64,000 nucleotides of DNA from Burkholderia cepacia GG4 (GCF_000292915.1 NC_018514.1:806001-870000); one strand, 5' to 3'. Shown: positions 8,676 through 18,901, counted from the first letter of the stretch. Made by a program: numbers and translations. The notes: generated by a model from the sequence alone, not told the origin.

Positions 8676-9752
8676 ATGCAAGACGACATGAGTACGATTC
8701 AGGACGTGGCCCGTCATGCGGCCGTTTCGGTCAGCACGGTTTCGAACGTGCTCAACGGCCGCACCGATCAGATGAAGCCGGCGACGCTCGAACGCGTGAA
8801 GGCGGCGATGGACGCGCTGCAATACCGGCCGAGCACGCTCGCGCGCCAGCTCAAGACGGGGCAGACGCCGCTCGTCGGGCTGCTGGTGCCGTCGATGGCG
8901 AACCCGATGTACGGCTACATCGCACGCGAGATCGAGGCCTGCGCGCAGGAGCAGTACGGTCATCGCGTGCTGATCGGCAACACGTACCGCGACGCGGTCA
9001 AGGAAGCGTCGTTCTTCGACGACCTGTTCGCGCACGGCGTGCGGCGCGTGATCGTCATTTCGTCGCTCGCCGACGAAAGCCACCTCGAACGCGCGGCCGA
9101 ACGCGGGATGACGGTCGTCAGCTACGACCGTCGCGCGACGCCCGGCGAGCAATCGCAGGTCGATCACGTGACGGCCGACAACGAGGCGGCCGCGCGGCTC
9201 GCGACCGGCTGTCTCGTCGCCGCGGGCCATACGCGGCTCGCCTTCGCGACGGTGGCCGGCATCACCGTGAGCCGCAGCGACAAGATTCGCGGCTTTCTCG
9301 CGGTGGCGCGCGAGGCGGGCGTCGACGGGCAAGTGCTCGACGGCGGTCCGGCGAACGAATACGGCGACGCGGTGATCGTCGACGTCGGGCGCGCGCTCGG
9401 CGCTGCGCTGGCGGCCGATCCGGCGCGGCCGACCGGCCTCGTCGCGGTCAACGACCTGTTCGCGCTCGGCCTGATGGCCGGGCTGCGCGACGGCGGGTTG
9501 CGCGTGCCGGACGACGTATCGGTGGTCGGGATGGACGGCCATTTCCTGTCGGCGATCTCGTGGCCGGCGCTGACCACGGTGCAACTGCCGGTCACGGACA
9601 TGGCCGCGGAGATGGTGCGGCGCGTGATGCGGCACGACGGCGATCCGTCGTCCGGGCCCGGGCAGTGCGTGTTCCCGGGCGTCACGCTGGTCGAGCGCGG
9701 ATCGGTCGCGCCGCCGCCGCGTGCGGTCGAATCGGGCGGAGGCAACGCATGA
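8676..9752 (+). CDS. LacI-family transcriptional regulator
   Basis: The protein has the classic LacI headpiece STIQDVARHAAVSVSTVSNV followed by a hinge (YRPSTLARQLKTGQT) and a periplasmic-binding-protein-like sensor domain, with the usual VVGMDGHFLSAIS region near the C-terminus. Two in-frame starts exist, ATG 8676 (358 residues) and ATG 8688 (354 residues); neither has a strong ribosome site, and the longer is given. It lies inside the TRAP operon, eight bases after dctQM and overlapping the next gene by four bases. It probably represses the operon through the dyad at 5682-5708 until the imported acid or a metabolite binds. Confidence 0.92.
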   Translation: MQDDMSTIQDVARHAAVSVSTVSNVLNGRTDQMKPATLERVKAAMDALQYRPSTLARQLKTGQTPLVGLLVPSMANPMYGYIAREIEACAQEQYGHRVLIGNTYRDAVKEASFFDDLFAHGVRRVIVISSLADESHLERAAERGMTVVSYDRRATPGEQSQVDHVTADNEAAARLATGCLVAAGHTRLAFATVAGITVSRSDKIRGFLAVAREAGVDGQVLDGGPANEYGDAVIVDVGRALGAALAADPARPTGLVAVNDLFALGLMAGLRDGGLRVPDDVSVVGMDGHFLSAISWPALTTVQLPVTDMAAEMVRRVMRHDGDPSSGPGQCVFPGVTLVERGSVAPPPRAVESGGGNA

Positions 9753-10786
9753 CGCGCGTCTACCTGACCCATCCGACCGGGATGATCGACCACTACTTCG
9801 GCACGAAGGCGCTGCGCGCGCTGGAGGCGATCGCCGACGTCATCTGCAATCCGTTCGACCGGGAGCTCGGCACGGACGAGTTGATCGCCGCCGCGCAAGG
9901 GTGCGACGCGATGATCGCGTACCGGCAGACGCCGGCGCCGCGCGCGCTGTTCGCGGGGCTGCCCGCGCTCGCCGCGTTCCTGCGCTGCGCGGTCGACATC
10001 CGCACCGTCGATGTCGATGCGGCGAGTGAATTCGGCGTGCTGGTGACGCAGGCGAGCCCCGGCTTCGGGCAGGCGGTCGCGGAATGGGTGGTCGGCGCGA
10101 TGATCGACCTCGCGCGCGGCATCGGCAGCTATGCGAATGCTTATCACCATGGCACGCCGCCGGTGCCGCGGATGGGCCGCGAATTGCGCGGCAGCACGCT
10201 GGGCGTGGTCGGTTACGGACAGATCGCGCGCCATCTCGCGCCGATCGCGACGGCGTTCGGGATGCGCGTGCTGGTGTGCGATCCGTACGTGCGAGTCGAC
10301 GCGCCGTCGCTCGAGCAGGTCGACCGCGCGGCCTTGCTGTGCGACGCGGATTACGTCGTGTGCCTCGCGCCGGCGACGCCGGCCACCGCGAACCTGTTCG
10401 ATGCGCACGCGTTCGCCGCGATGAAGCCCGGCGCGTGCTTCATCAACGCGTCGCGCGGCGAGCTCGTCGATGAGCAGGCGCTGGGCGAGGCGCTCGACGG
10501 CGGCCGGCTGGCCGGTTGCGCGCTGGATGTCGGCCGCGCGGCGGACCAGATGCCGACGCCCGCGCTCGCCGCCCATCCGCGCGTGATCGCCACGCCGCAT
10601 ATCGGCGGGCTGACGCGGCCGGCGGTCGAGCATCAGGCGCTGGAGACGGTCGAGCAACTCGCCGCGCTGCTCGATGCGCGCGTGCCGAACGGCGCGGTCA
10701 ATGCCGCGCAGGCGACGCGGCTCGAACGCTGGCGTTCGGCTGCCGTGTCCGGCGTGTCCCTTGCGTCCATGGAACCGCGCGAATGA
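9749..10786 (+). CDS. D-2-hydroxyacid dehydrogenase-like protein lacking the usual catalytic Glu
   Basis: A 345-residue protein with the D-2-hydroxyacid dehydrogenase fold: a substrate domain, a Rossmann domain with GVVGYGQIA at residues 152-160, Arg236 in NASRGELVDE and His284 in TPHIGG. The third catalytic residue, normally Glu 29 residues after the Arg in a DVFxxEP motif, is missing: the sequence there reads ALDVGRAADQMP, with Ala265 and Asp266. The enzyme may use Asp266, have altered chemistry, or be non-catalytic. The start overlaps the LacI stop (ATGA), showing operon membership, and its stop overlaps the amidohydrolase start in the same way. Confidence 0.85.
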   Translation: MTRVYLTHPTGMIDHYFGTKALRALEAIADVICNPFDRELGTDELIAAAQGCDAMIAYRQTPAPRALFAGLPALAAFLRCAVDIRTVDVDAASEFGVLVTQASPGFGQAVAEWVVGAMIDLARGIGSYANAYHHGTPPVPRMGRELRGSTLGVVGYGQIARHLAPIATAFGMRVLVCDPYVRVDAPSLEQVDRAALLCDADYVVCLAPATPATANLFDAHAFAAMKPGACFINASRGELVDEQALGEALDGGRLAGCALDVGRAADQMPTPALAAHPRVIATPHIGGLTRPAVEHQALETVEQLAALLDARVPNGAVNAAQATRLERWRSAAVSGVSLASMEPRE

Positions 10787-11640
10787 CGACGCGCGACGCG
10801 GGCGGCACGCGGCAATCGCACGCGTGCGATTGTCATATTCACATCTACGACGACGCGTATCCGCTCGCGCCGACGGCGACGTTCCGCCCGCCGCATGCGC
10901 CGGTGGACGCGTATCGCCGCGTACAGCGGGCGCTCGGTCTCACGCGCGTGGTGGTCGTGCAGCCGACCGGCTATGGCTTCGACAACCGCTGCACGCTCGA
11001 TGCGCTGGCCGCGTTCGGCCCGCAGGCGCGCGGCGTCGCGACGGTGCAGGTCGACGTGCCGGAGGCCGAACTGGAGCGGCTGCATGCGGCGGGCATCCGC
11101 GGCGCGCGGTTCATGACGTTGCCGGGCGGCGCCGCGCGCTGGGACGAGCTGGAACGGCTGGCCGCGCGGATCGCGCCATTCGGCTGGCATGTCGACGTGC
11201 AGCTCGACGGCCGGACGTTGCCCGACGTCGAGCGGATGCTGGCGTCGCTGCCGGCGCGCATCGTGATCGATCACACCGGCAAGTTTCTGACGCCCGTGGC
11301 ACCGGATGCGCCTGCATTCGGCGCGCTGCGGCGCCTGCTCGATCGCGGCCACGCATGGGTGAAGCTGTCCGCGCCTTACGAGACCTCGCAATCCGGCGCG
11401 CCCGGCTATGACGACGTCGCGCGCCTTGCCACCGTGCTCGCGCGCGAGCATGCGGCGCGCTGCCTGTGGGGCAGCAACTGGCCGCACCCGAACGCGTCGC
11501 CGGTGCCCGACGATGCGCGCCTGCTCGGCTGGCTGCACGCGTGCACGGGCGATGATGCGATCGGCCGCGCAATCCTGGTCGACAACCCGGCCGTGCTGTA
11601 CGGATTCGATGCGGATACCCGCCGCGCCGCCGCGGCGTAA
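10783..11640 (+). CDS. Amidohydrolase-superfamily lactonase (COG3618 type)
   Basis: A 285-residue TIM-barrel hydrolase. The metal-binding HxH is CDCHIH at residues 15-20, a further histidine lies in VIDHTGK, and the C-terminal motif is LWGSNWPHPN, where many relatives have Asp instead of Asn. The COG3618 family includes 2-pyrone-4,6-dicarboxylate lactonase, L-fuconolactone hydrolase and galactarolactone isomerase, so a lactone or cyclic acid made from a sugar acid is the likely substrate. It is the last gene of the TRAP operon and overlaps the preceding stop by four bases. Activity and metal use are inferred from family only. Confidence 0.85.
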   Translation: MTTRDAGGTRQSHACDCHIHIYDDAYPLAPTATFRPPHAPVDAYRRVQRALGLTRVVVVQPTGYGFDNRCTLDALAAFGPQARGVATVQVDVPEAELERLHAAGIRGARFMTLPGGAARWDELERLAARIAPFGWHVDVQLDGRTLPDVERMLASLPARIVIDHTGKFLTPVAPDAPAFGALRRLLDRGHAWVKLSAPYETSQSGAPGYDDVARLATVLAREHAARCLWGSNWPHPNASPVPDDARLLGWLHACTGDDAIGRAILVDNPAVLYGFDADTRRAAAA

Positions 11641-12274
11641 CAAGCGTTCGGTCCGGCAGCAGCGCGCGGCGCGATGGCGACAGTCCTGAGCGAGCAGAGC
11701 GGGCCGCGGCATCGGCAATATCCTTGCCGTTCTGAAAGCTGACGCCGCGTGCACGCTTTCAATCACGAAAGGCAGCGCGTGGCGCCGCCCGCTTGACGGT
11801 GCATGCCGGTCGGCGCAGGATACGACCGTGCATTTGCAGCGAGGCCCACCGGTCGCGTGGTTCCCGCATCCGCAACGCGCAAAAGAACAACGATGAGCCT
11901 GCCCGCACTCGTACCGGAATGCCGGCCCCGCATCTGTCGGCCCGCCGGAACAACGATCCTCCCGACGCCCGTCGCGTCACGTATCCGTCATCCCGTTTCG
12001 TACCGTGCGTCGGTACACTTTCCCGTCCGCGCACCGGCCACGATGTCGAGCGGTGCCGAGCGGCATCGCCGCATCGGGCCGCAGCCTGCCGCGCCCGAAC
12101 ACCGTTTCCCGCACGACGCTTACACCGGCGTCTCGTGACGCCAGCCGTCGCGCGTTCCCGTAGCGTGCCGCGGCTCTGCCCGCGGGCGTGGCGGCACCGA
12201 AGTCCGAAGCATTTCGATTGAGCTTGACGCAGCACACGCACGCAGTTCAGTTCGAGGTTCAAGGAGAAAAACTC
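11641..12274. other. Non-coding gap after the TRAP operon
   Basis: In these 634 bases I see no credible gene. A possible transcript end is the hairpin TGAAAGC (11733-11739) with GCTTTCA (11755-11761). The last 50 bases before the next gene include a TTGACG element near 12223 and a strong AAGGAG ribosome site. The open frames across the gap show no protein-like composition. Confidence 0.4.
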
Positions 12275-13045
12275 ATGTCGCAGCTTTCGAATGAAGCAAA
12301 CGGCAGTTCGGGGAGTGGCAAGGCAAAGCTGATCAAATGGGCGATCATCATCGCCGGCGTCGCGATCGCGGCACCGGCCGCGCTGTTCATCCTGAAGGGG
12401 ATGATCGCGCTGATCACGGCGGCCGTGATCGGCCTCGGCGCGATCTATTTCGCGCCGGTCGTCGCGATGAAGTTCGCGAACCAGAAGGTGAAGATGATCG
12501 TCGAGGAAGCCCAGGCGAATCCGATCGAGACGCTGATCAACCAGCTGGCGGAAAAGCGCCAGGCTGCGCAGAAATTCGCGGACAGCATCACCGCGTTCCG
12601 CACCGAGGTGAAGAACTTCGAGAACAAGACCGAGTTGTTCGAGAAGCAGTATCCGGACGATGCGCCACGCTTTCGCTCGCAGCTCGACACGATGAAGCAG
12701 CTGCTCGCGTTTCGCGAAGGGCGCTACAAGCAGGTGCAGGCCGAGCTGAAGAATTTCGCATTGGCGATCGATCGCGCGAAGGCGATGTGGGACATGTCGC
12801 AGGCGGCGCAGCAGATGAACAAGCTCGCGGGCCGGCAGACGGCCGACACGTTCGAGCAGATCAAGACCGACGTGGCCGTCGATTCGGTGATGCGCTCGGT
12901 GAACAAGGCGTTCTCCGAAATGGAGACGTCGTTGCTGGATAACCCCGAGGTCAAGCAGGCGCAGCAGCAGGCGGTGATGACCGGCGCCCAGGTGCCCGGC
13001 CCTGATGCGGCGGGCGCCGCCGCGTTGCCGTCGAAACAACCATAA
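12275..13045 (+). CDS. Membrane-anchored coiled-coil protein of unknown function
   Basis: A 256-residue protein I do not recognise as a named family. Residues about 18-62 are two closely spaced hydrophobic helices (KLIKWAIIIAGVAIAAPAAL, then ALITAAVIGLGAIYFAPVV). The rest, about 65-230, is strongly charged and heptad-like (QVQAELKNFALAIDRAKAMW), so a long cytosolic or periplasmic coiled coil is likely; the C-terminus is Ala/Pro/Gly-rich and loose. The start ATG 12275 follows AAGGAG at ideal spacing. It is 20 bases upstream of the SBP-LysM gene, in the same direction, so the two probably act together at the envelope. Overall plan resembles LemA or PspA-like envelope proteins, without a convincing family motif. 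Confidence 0.8.
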   Translation: MSQLSNEANGSSGSGKAKLIKWAIIIAGVAIAAPAALFILKGMIALITAAVIGLGAIYFAPVVAMKFANQKVKMIVEEAQANPIETLINQLAEKRQAAQKFADSITAFRTEVKNFENKTELFEKQYPDDAPRFRSQLDTMKQLLAFREGRYKQVQAELKNFALAIDRAKAMWDMSQAAQQMNKLAGRQTADTFEQIKTDVAVDSVMRSVNKAFSEMETSLLDNPEVKQAQQQAVMTGAQVPGPDAAGAAALPSKQP

Positions 13046-13065
13046 CTTCCTGCAGGCACGCGACC

Positions 13066-14199
13066 ATGAAAAAACTTCTCGGCGCAGTCGTATTCCTGGT
13101 GGTGCTCGTCGGCGTATGGATCGTCCATCAGGGCGGCCTGTCGACGCTGATGCCCGCCCATGACGCGGCCCCGGCCGCGCCCTCCGTGCAGGCAGGCGAC
13201 GCAGGCCAGCCCGCGCAGCCGTCGGCGTCGGGCAACGTGCTGCCGGCCGGTTTCACGCCGCAGGCGAGCACGCTGAAATCGATCGCCGAAAACGGCATCG
13301 TGCGGGTCTCGGTGCAGAACCCGAGCGAGCCGTTCTTCGGCGAGGACAAGGGCGCGCCGCACGGCTTCAACGTCGAATTCGCGCGGCTGTTGTTCGCGGA
13401 TCCGTCGTTCTCGCATGGAGGCAAGCCGGTCGTCGTCGATACGCGTCACGAAGTCGACACGTACCCGGGCGTGCCGAAGCAACTGCTCGACACCGACGCG
13501 AAGGGCAATCACGTCGTCGACGTCGCGATGGACGGGCTGACGTTCCCGGACAACACGCCGGCGGGCATCGTCTATTCGGTGCCGTACGTCGACGATTTCG
13601 GCTATTCGCTGATCGTGCGGCAAGGCTCCGCGATCCGCTCGGCCGACGATCTCGTCGGCAAGACGGTCGGCATCCTGAAGGGCGACCCGGACGTGCGCGC
13701 GTTCGTCACGCGCCAGTATCCGAACGTCCGGTTCGTCGAGGTCGACGATTCCGACCCGGCGTTCATCGCGAAGAGCCTCGACGGCCATGCGGTCGACGCA
13801 TTCGTCTACGACTACCCGTTCGCGGTCAGCTCGATCAAGGGCACCGACCTGAAATTCGCGGTGACCAAGCTCGACGGCTCGAACATCGCGTACAAGATCG
13901 GCGTGCGCGCGGACGACCAGGATCTGCTGATCTACCTGAACGCCGCGATCGCGAAGCTCAAGCAGTCGCCGCAGTATCTCGACCTGCTGCGCAAGTACTT
14001 CGTCAGCGATCAGGCGGTGACGACCGCGGCCGCGTCGGGCGAGCATACGTACGTGGTGAAGGCCGGCGACACGCTGAACCTGATCGCGGCCAGCAAGCTC
14101 GGCAGCGGCCAGCGCTATCGCGAGATCCAGCGTCGCAACAACCTCGCGAACCCGAACCTGATCCTGGCCGGCCAGCATCTGGTGATTCCGGTCCGGTAG
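13066..14199 (+). CDS. Substrate-binding (SBP_bac_3) domain fused to a C-terminal LysM domain
   Basis: A 377-residue envelope protein. Residues 1-24 are a hydrophobic signal or anchor (MKKLLGAVVFLVVLVGVWIV) with no obvious cleavage site; a low-complexity Ala/Pro/Gln linker follows. Residues about 70-320 are an extracellular solute-binding domain of the amino-acid receptor type (GIVRVSVQNPSEPF; GKTVGILKGDPDV). Residues about 331-377 are a LysM peptidoglycan-binding domain (EHTYVVKAGDTLNLIA; LANPNLILAGQHLVIPVR). A solute receptor tethered both to the membrane and to the cell wall suggests sensing rather than transport, since no permease or ATPase is nearby. The start follows a weak GCAGGC-type site; the neighbour upstream is the membrane coiled-coil protein. 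Confidence 0.88.
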   Translation: MKKLLGAVVFLVVLVGVWIVHQGGLSTLMPAHDAAPAAPSVQAGDAGQPAQPSASGNVLPAGFTPQASTLKSIAENGIVRVSVQNPSEPFFGEDKGAPHGFNVEFARLLFADPSFSHGGKPVVVDTRHEVDTYPGVPKQLLDTDAKGNHVVDVAMDGLTFPDNTPAGIVYSVPYVDDFGYSLIVRQGSAIRSADDLVGKTVGILKGDPDVRAFVTRQYPNVRFVEVDDSDPAFIAKSLDGHAVDAFVYDYPFAVSSIKGTDLKFAVTKLDGSNIAYKIGVRADDQDLLIYLNAAIAKLKQSPQYLDLLRKYFVSDQAVTTAAASGEHTYVVKAGDTLNLIAASKLGSGQRYREIQRRNNLANPNLILAGQHLVIPVR

Positions 14200-14241
14200 G
14201 CGCGGCGTCAAACGGGGGAAAGCGGAGGGAAGGTGAAGCGA

Positions 14242-14282
14242 TGCGCGCAGCCCGGCGGAGGAGATCCGCCGGGCTGCGCGCA
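14242..14282. terminator. Bidirectional hairpin terminator between convergent genes
   Basis: An 18-bp perfect stem (14242-14259 with 14265-14282) around the loop GGAGA lies between the SBP-LysM gene and the antiporter gene, which converge here. There is no long T-tract on either side, so termination efficiency is uncertain. Confidence 0.65.
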
Positions 14283-14290
14283 TTGGGGCG

Positions 14291-15379
14291 TCAGTGCGTG
14301 ATGGACAGGAACAGGTAGGCCGCGAACAGCGCCAGGTGCACGACACCGTGCAGCACCGTCGTGCGCCCCTGGCTGAGGGTGAGCGTACTGACCAGCAGCG
14401 TGAGGGCCAGCAGCACCGTTTCCATCGCGCCGATCCCGAGCGTGAGCGGCTGGCCGACCCAGATGAACACGGCCGCGACGGTCGGGATCGTGAGCCCGAT
14501 GCTCGCGAGCGCCGAACCGAGCGCGAGGTTCATGCTGGTCTGCAGGCGGTTCGCACGCGCGGCGGTGACGGCCGCGAGCCCTTCCGGCAGCAGCACGAGC
14601 GCGGCGATCACGATGCCGACCGCCGCCTCGGGCGCGCCGAGCGTCAGCACCGCATGCTCGACGGCCGGCGACAGCAGCTTCGCGAGCAGCACGACCGCGA
14701 CGAGGCTCGCGAACAGCAGGACCATGCTGATGACCGCGGTGCGGTTGCTCGGTGCCGCCGCGTGCACCGCTTCGTTCGCGCTGTCGTGCGCGGCGAGGAA
14801 GTAGTCGCGATGGCGCACGGTCTGCACGAACACGAAAGCGCCGTACAGCACGAGCGACGCGACGCCAGCGAACGCGAGCTGCGATTTCGAAAAGAACGGG
14901 CCCGGCGCGGCGTTCAGGTAGTTCGGCATCACGAGCGACAGCACCGACAGCGACGCGAGCACCGCGAGCGCCTTGCTTGCGCCGCGCCCCTGGAAATCCT
15001 GTTCGCCGTGCTTCCACGCGCCGACCAGCAGGCAGATGCCGACGATGCCGTTGCAGATGATCATCACGGCGGCGAACACGGTGTCGCGCGCGAGGCCCGA
15101 TTTCTCCGGGCCGGCGCCGAGCATCACCGACACGATCAGCGCGACTTCGATGACCGTCACGGCGACCGCGAGCACGAGCGTGCCGAACGGTTCGCCGACG
15201 CGGTGCGCGACGACTTCGGCATGATGGACGGCGGCGAACACGGCGCCGGCAAGCGCGGCGGCGAATACGGCGATGGCGAGGCCTTCGGCCGGCACGACGC
15301 GCGACAGCGCGAGTACCAGCCAGGCGGCAAGCGGGGCCCAGAGGGTCCAGCGCGGGAGCTGGTTGGACGAGAGCGGCAT
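14291..15379 (-). CDS. Calcium/sodium:proton antiporter, ChaA type
   Basis: A 362-residue integral membrane protein of the calcium:cation antiporter superfamily with about eleven helices in two inverted repeats. The alpha repeats that form the ion site are visible as VAVTVIEVALIVSVMLG near residue 75 and LVLLPEGLAAVTAARANRLQ near residue 255; both carry the buried acidic residue (Glu in VIEVAL and PEGLAA). E. coli ChaA expels sodium, calcium or potassium in exchange for protons at alkaline pH. The start ATG 15379 is chosen because MPLSSNQLPRWTLWAPLAAW begins the first helix and is preceded by AGGGAA. Single-gene unit. Confidence 0.9.
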   Translation of the reverse strand: MPLSSNQLPRWTLWAPLAAWLVLALSRVVPAEGLAIAVFAAALAGAVFAAVHHAEVVAHRVGEPFGTLVLAVAVTVIEVALIVSVMLGAGPEKSGLARDTVFAAVMIICNGIVGICLLVGAWKHGEQDFQGRGASKALAVLASLSVLSLVMPNYLNAAPGPFFSKSQLAFAGVASLVLYGAFVFVQTVRHRDYFLAAHDSANEAVHAAAPSNRTAVISMVLLFASLVAVVLLAKLLSPAVEHAVLTLGAPEAAVGIVIAALVLLPEGLAAVTAARANRLQTSMNLALGSALASIGLTIPTVAAVFIWVGQPLTLGIGAMETVLLALTLLVSTLTLSQGRTTVLHGVVHLALFAAYLFLSITH

Positions 15380-15926
15380 GGACGGTTTCCCTATGCGAGT
15401 GGCGGCGCGCGACGCGCCGTCACGGGTTGACGAAGCCCGGCCGGATGATCCGCCGAACGTGGACGATGAAGCTGATGGCTGGCAGCGCGAAACGGCACTG
15501 CCTTGGGTTCGCCGCCATGAGGCGGCGAGGGGAGCGGGCGGGCCGAAGTCCGTCGCCGGATGAAACGGTTCGATGCGACCGGTGCCGATCGCGGGGCGCG
15601 CGCACGTCACGACAGGCGGACCGACGGTTCGGTTCCGACCCCGAAAGGGTGGCGGGCGGCGGGCGGCAGCGGCGTGACACGCGGTTTCCCCCTGAAATCC
15701 GGCAGTTTGTCGAATTTTAGCAGGCGTTTCGGGGTCACTATCTCATATCCGAACGCTTTCATTGACCTTTCGGTTTACAAAAAGTGCCCCGATCGTTCGA
15801 TTTTTTTGTCTTTGCGGTTTCCGTAACGGTCTCTTGCACGACAAATTCGGGCTCGCCCTGACATAAGTCTACCGACCGGTCGGTTTATAATCGCTCACAC
15901 TTCCACTTCATGACGGATCGCAAGCG
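15380..15926. other. Intergenic region upstream of chaA and paaH
   Basis: This 547-base gap between divergent genes has an AT-rich central part (about 15700-15860) that likely holds the promoters. A TTGACC element is at 15760-15765. Close to paaH lies the PaaR-type palindrome. No small gene is supported. Confidence 0.45.
15871..15891 (+). promoter_or_regulatory. PaaR-type operator overlapping the paaH promoter
   Basis: ACCGACCGGTCGGT at 15871-15884 is a perfect palindrome and is followed directly by a TATAAT -10 box at 15886-15891, 35 bases before the paaH start. TetR-type PaaR repressors of beta-proteobacteria bind palindromes of this wording at phenylacetate operons and release on phenylacetyl-CoA. 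The position over the -35/-10 region fits repression. Confidence 0.75.
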
Positions 15927-17480
15927 ATGGCTGTTTCTTCTGCACATTCGGTGAACTCGGGCGCGCTGGCGCCGTCGGCGGTCGTCGGCGTGATCGGTGC
16001 CGGCGCAATGGGCGCGGGCATCGCGCAGGTCGCGGCCGCGGCCGGTCATACCGTGCTGCTGTACGACCTGAACGAAGCGGCCTGCGACAAGGCGCTCGCC
16101 GGCATCCGCGCCCAGTTCGCGCGGCTCGCGGAGAAAGGCCGGCTCGAGCCGGCGCAGGCCGACGCGGCCGGGAGCCGGATCCGCGCGGTGCGCGTGCTGG
16201 CCGATTTCGCCGAAGCGGCACTGATCGTCGAGGCGGCGGCCGAGCGGCTCGACGTGAAGCGCGAGATCTTCGCGACGCTGGAACGCCATGTCGACGATAC
16301 CTGCGTGCTGGCGACCAACACGTCGTCGATCTCGATCACGTCGATCGCGGCCGGGCTGCGTGCGCCGCAGCGCGTCGCCGGCCTGCACTTCTTCAATCCG
16401 GCGCCGCTGATGGCGCTCGTCGAGGTGGTCAGCGGGCTCGCGACCGCACCGGACGTCGCGCAGGCGCTGTATGACACGGCCGCCGCGTGGGGCAAGCGGC
16501 CGGTGCTGGCGAAATCGACGCCGGGCTTCATCGTGAACCGCGTCGCGCGGCCGTATTACGCGGAGGCGCTGCGCGTGCTGAACGAGCAGGGCGGCACGCC
16601 GGCCTCGATCGACGCAGTGATGCGCGACGCGGGCGGTTTCCGGATGGGGCCGTTCGAGCTGATGGACCTGATCGGCCACGACGTGAACTTCGCGGTGACC
16701 GAGTCGGTGTTCCGCGCGTACTTCAACGATCCGCGCTACACGCCGTCGCTGATCCAGCAGGAACTCGTGAACGCGGGCTTCCTCGGGCGCAAGTCGGGGC
16801 GCGGCTTTTATTCGTACGCGGACGGCGCGACGCCGCCCGCGCCGGAGCTCGAACCGCCGCGCGACGCGCCGGCCGACGTCGCGCTGTTCGCGCAGGACGG
16901 CCCGGCCGCCGCGCTGCATGCGCGCTTCATCGAACGCATCGCGCTCGCCCGGCAGAACGACGCGCATGCCGACGAACTGCTCGCGGTGGCCGGCCGCGCG
17001 TCGATCGCGCTGACCGACGGCCGCACCGCGACGGTGCGCGCCGCGCAAACCGGCGTGGCCGATCTCGTGCTCGTCGATCTCGCGCGCGATTACGCGCAGG
17101 CCGGGCTCGTCGCGCTGACGCGCGCGCTCCAGTGCAGCGACGCCGCCTATGCGGATGCGGTCGGCCTGTTCCAGCAAGCCGGTTTCCGCGTCGTCGGCGT
17201 GGCCGACGTGCCGGGGATGGTCGCGATGCGCACCGTCGCGATGCTCGCGAACGAGGCGGCCGACACGGTGAACCAGGGCGTGTGCTCGCCCGCCGATCTC
17301 GATCTCGCGATGGAAAAGGGCGTGAACTACCCATGCGGCCCGCTTGCGTGGGCCGATGCGATCGGCATCGGCCGCGTGCATCGCGTGCTGTCGAACCTGG
17401 CGGCGAGCTACGGCGAAGACCGCTATCGCGTGTCGCCGCGCATCGCCGCGCTGCACGCGGCCGGGCGCACGTTCCGCTAG
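15927..17480 (+). CDS. paaH: 3-hydroxyadipyl-CoA dehydrogenase, phenylacetate pathway
   Basis: A 517-residue protein of the 3-hydroxyacyl-CoA dehydrogenase family. The NAD-binding loop is GVIGAGAMGAGIAQVAA at residues 21-37, and LHFFNPAPLMALVEVV near residue 155 carries the catalytic-region histidine. Unlike short-chain forms of about 280 residues it has a duplicated C-terminal dimerisation domain (about 295-510), the layout of PaaH. It oxidises 3-hydroxyadipyl-CoA to 3-oxoadipyl-CoA late in the aerobic hybrid phenylacetate route. It is the first gene behind the PaaR palindrome, 58 bases upstream of paaK. Alternative: the related 3-hydroxybutyryl-CoA dehydrogenase, less likely given the neighbours. 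Confidence 0.9.
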   Translation: MAVSSAHSVNSGALAPSAVVGVIGAGAMGAGIAQVAAAAGHTVLLYDLNEAACDKALAGIRAQFARLAEKGRLEPAQADAAGSRIRAVRVLADFAEAALIVEAAAERLDVKREIFATLERHVDDTCVLATNTSSISITSIAAGLRAPQRVAGLHFFNPAPLMALVEVVSGLATAPDVAQALYDTAAAWGKRPVLAKSTPGFIVNRVARPYYAEALRVLNEQGGTPASIDAVMRDAGGFRMGPFELMDLIGHDVNFAVTESVFRAYFNDPRYTPSLIQQELVNAGFLGRKSGRGFYSYADGATPPAPELEPPRDAPADVALFAQDGPAAALHARFIERIALARQNDAHADELLAVAGRASIALTDGRTATVRAAQTGVADLVLVDLARDYAQAGLVALTRALQCSDAAYADAVGLFQQAGFRVVGVADVPGMVAMRTVAMLANEAADTVNQGVCSPADLDLAMEKGVNYPCGPLAWADAIGIGRVHRVLSNLAASYGEDRYRVSPRIAALHAAGRTFR

Positions 17481-17538
17481 CCGCCGGCCCGCCACATCGA
17501 TCAAGACAACGACATTACTCCACTGGAGGAGCACCCCG

Positions 17539-18861
<1,323 letters not shown>

Positions 18862-18901
18862 ATTCCGCCATTCCCTGTTCTACCCTGAGGAAACCTGTTC
18901 G

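Noticed and set aside
11447..11500. Asn instead of Asp in the C-terminal GSNWPH motif of the amidohydrolase as a sign of inactivity
   Set aside because: Variants with Asn occur in related COG3618 proteins as far as I recall, so this alone is not a good sign of a dead enzyme.
15885..17534. A 549-codon minus-strand frame over paaH
   Set aside because: Pure shadow of paaH with no recognisable motif and no promoter.
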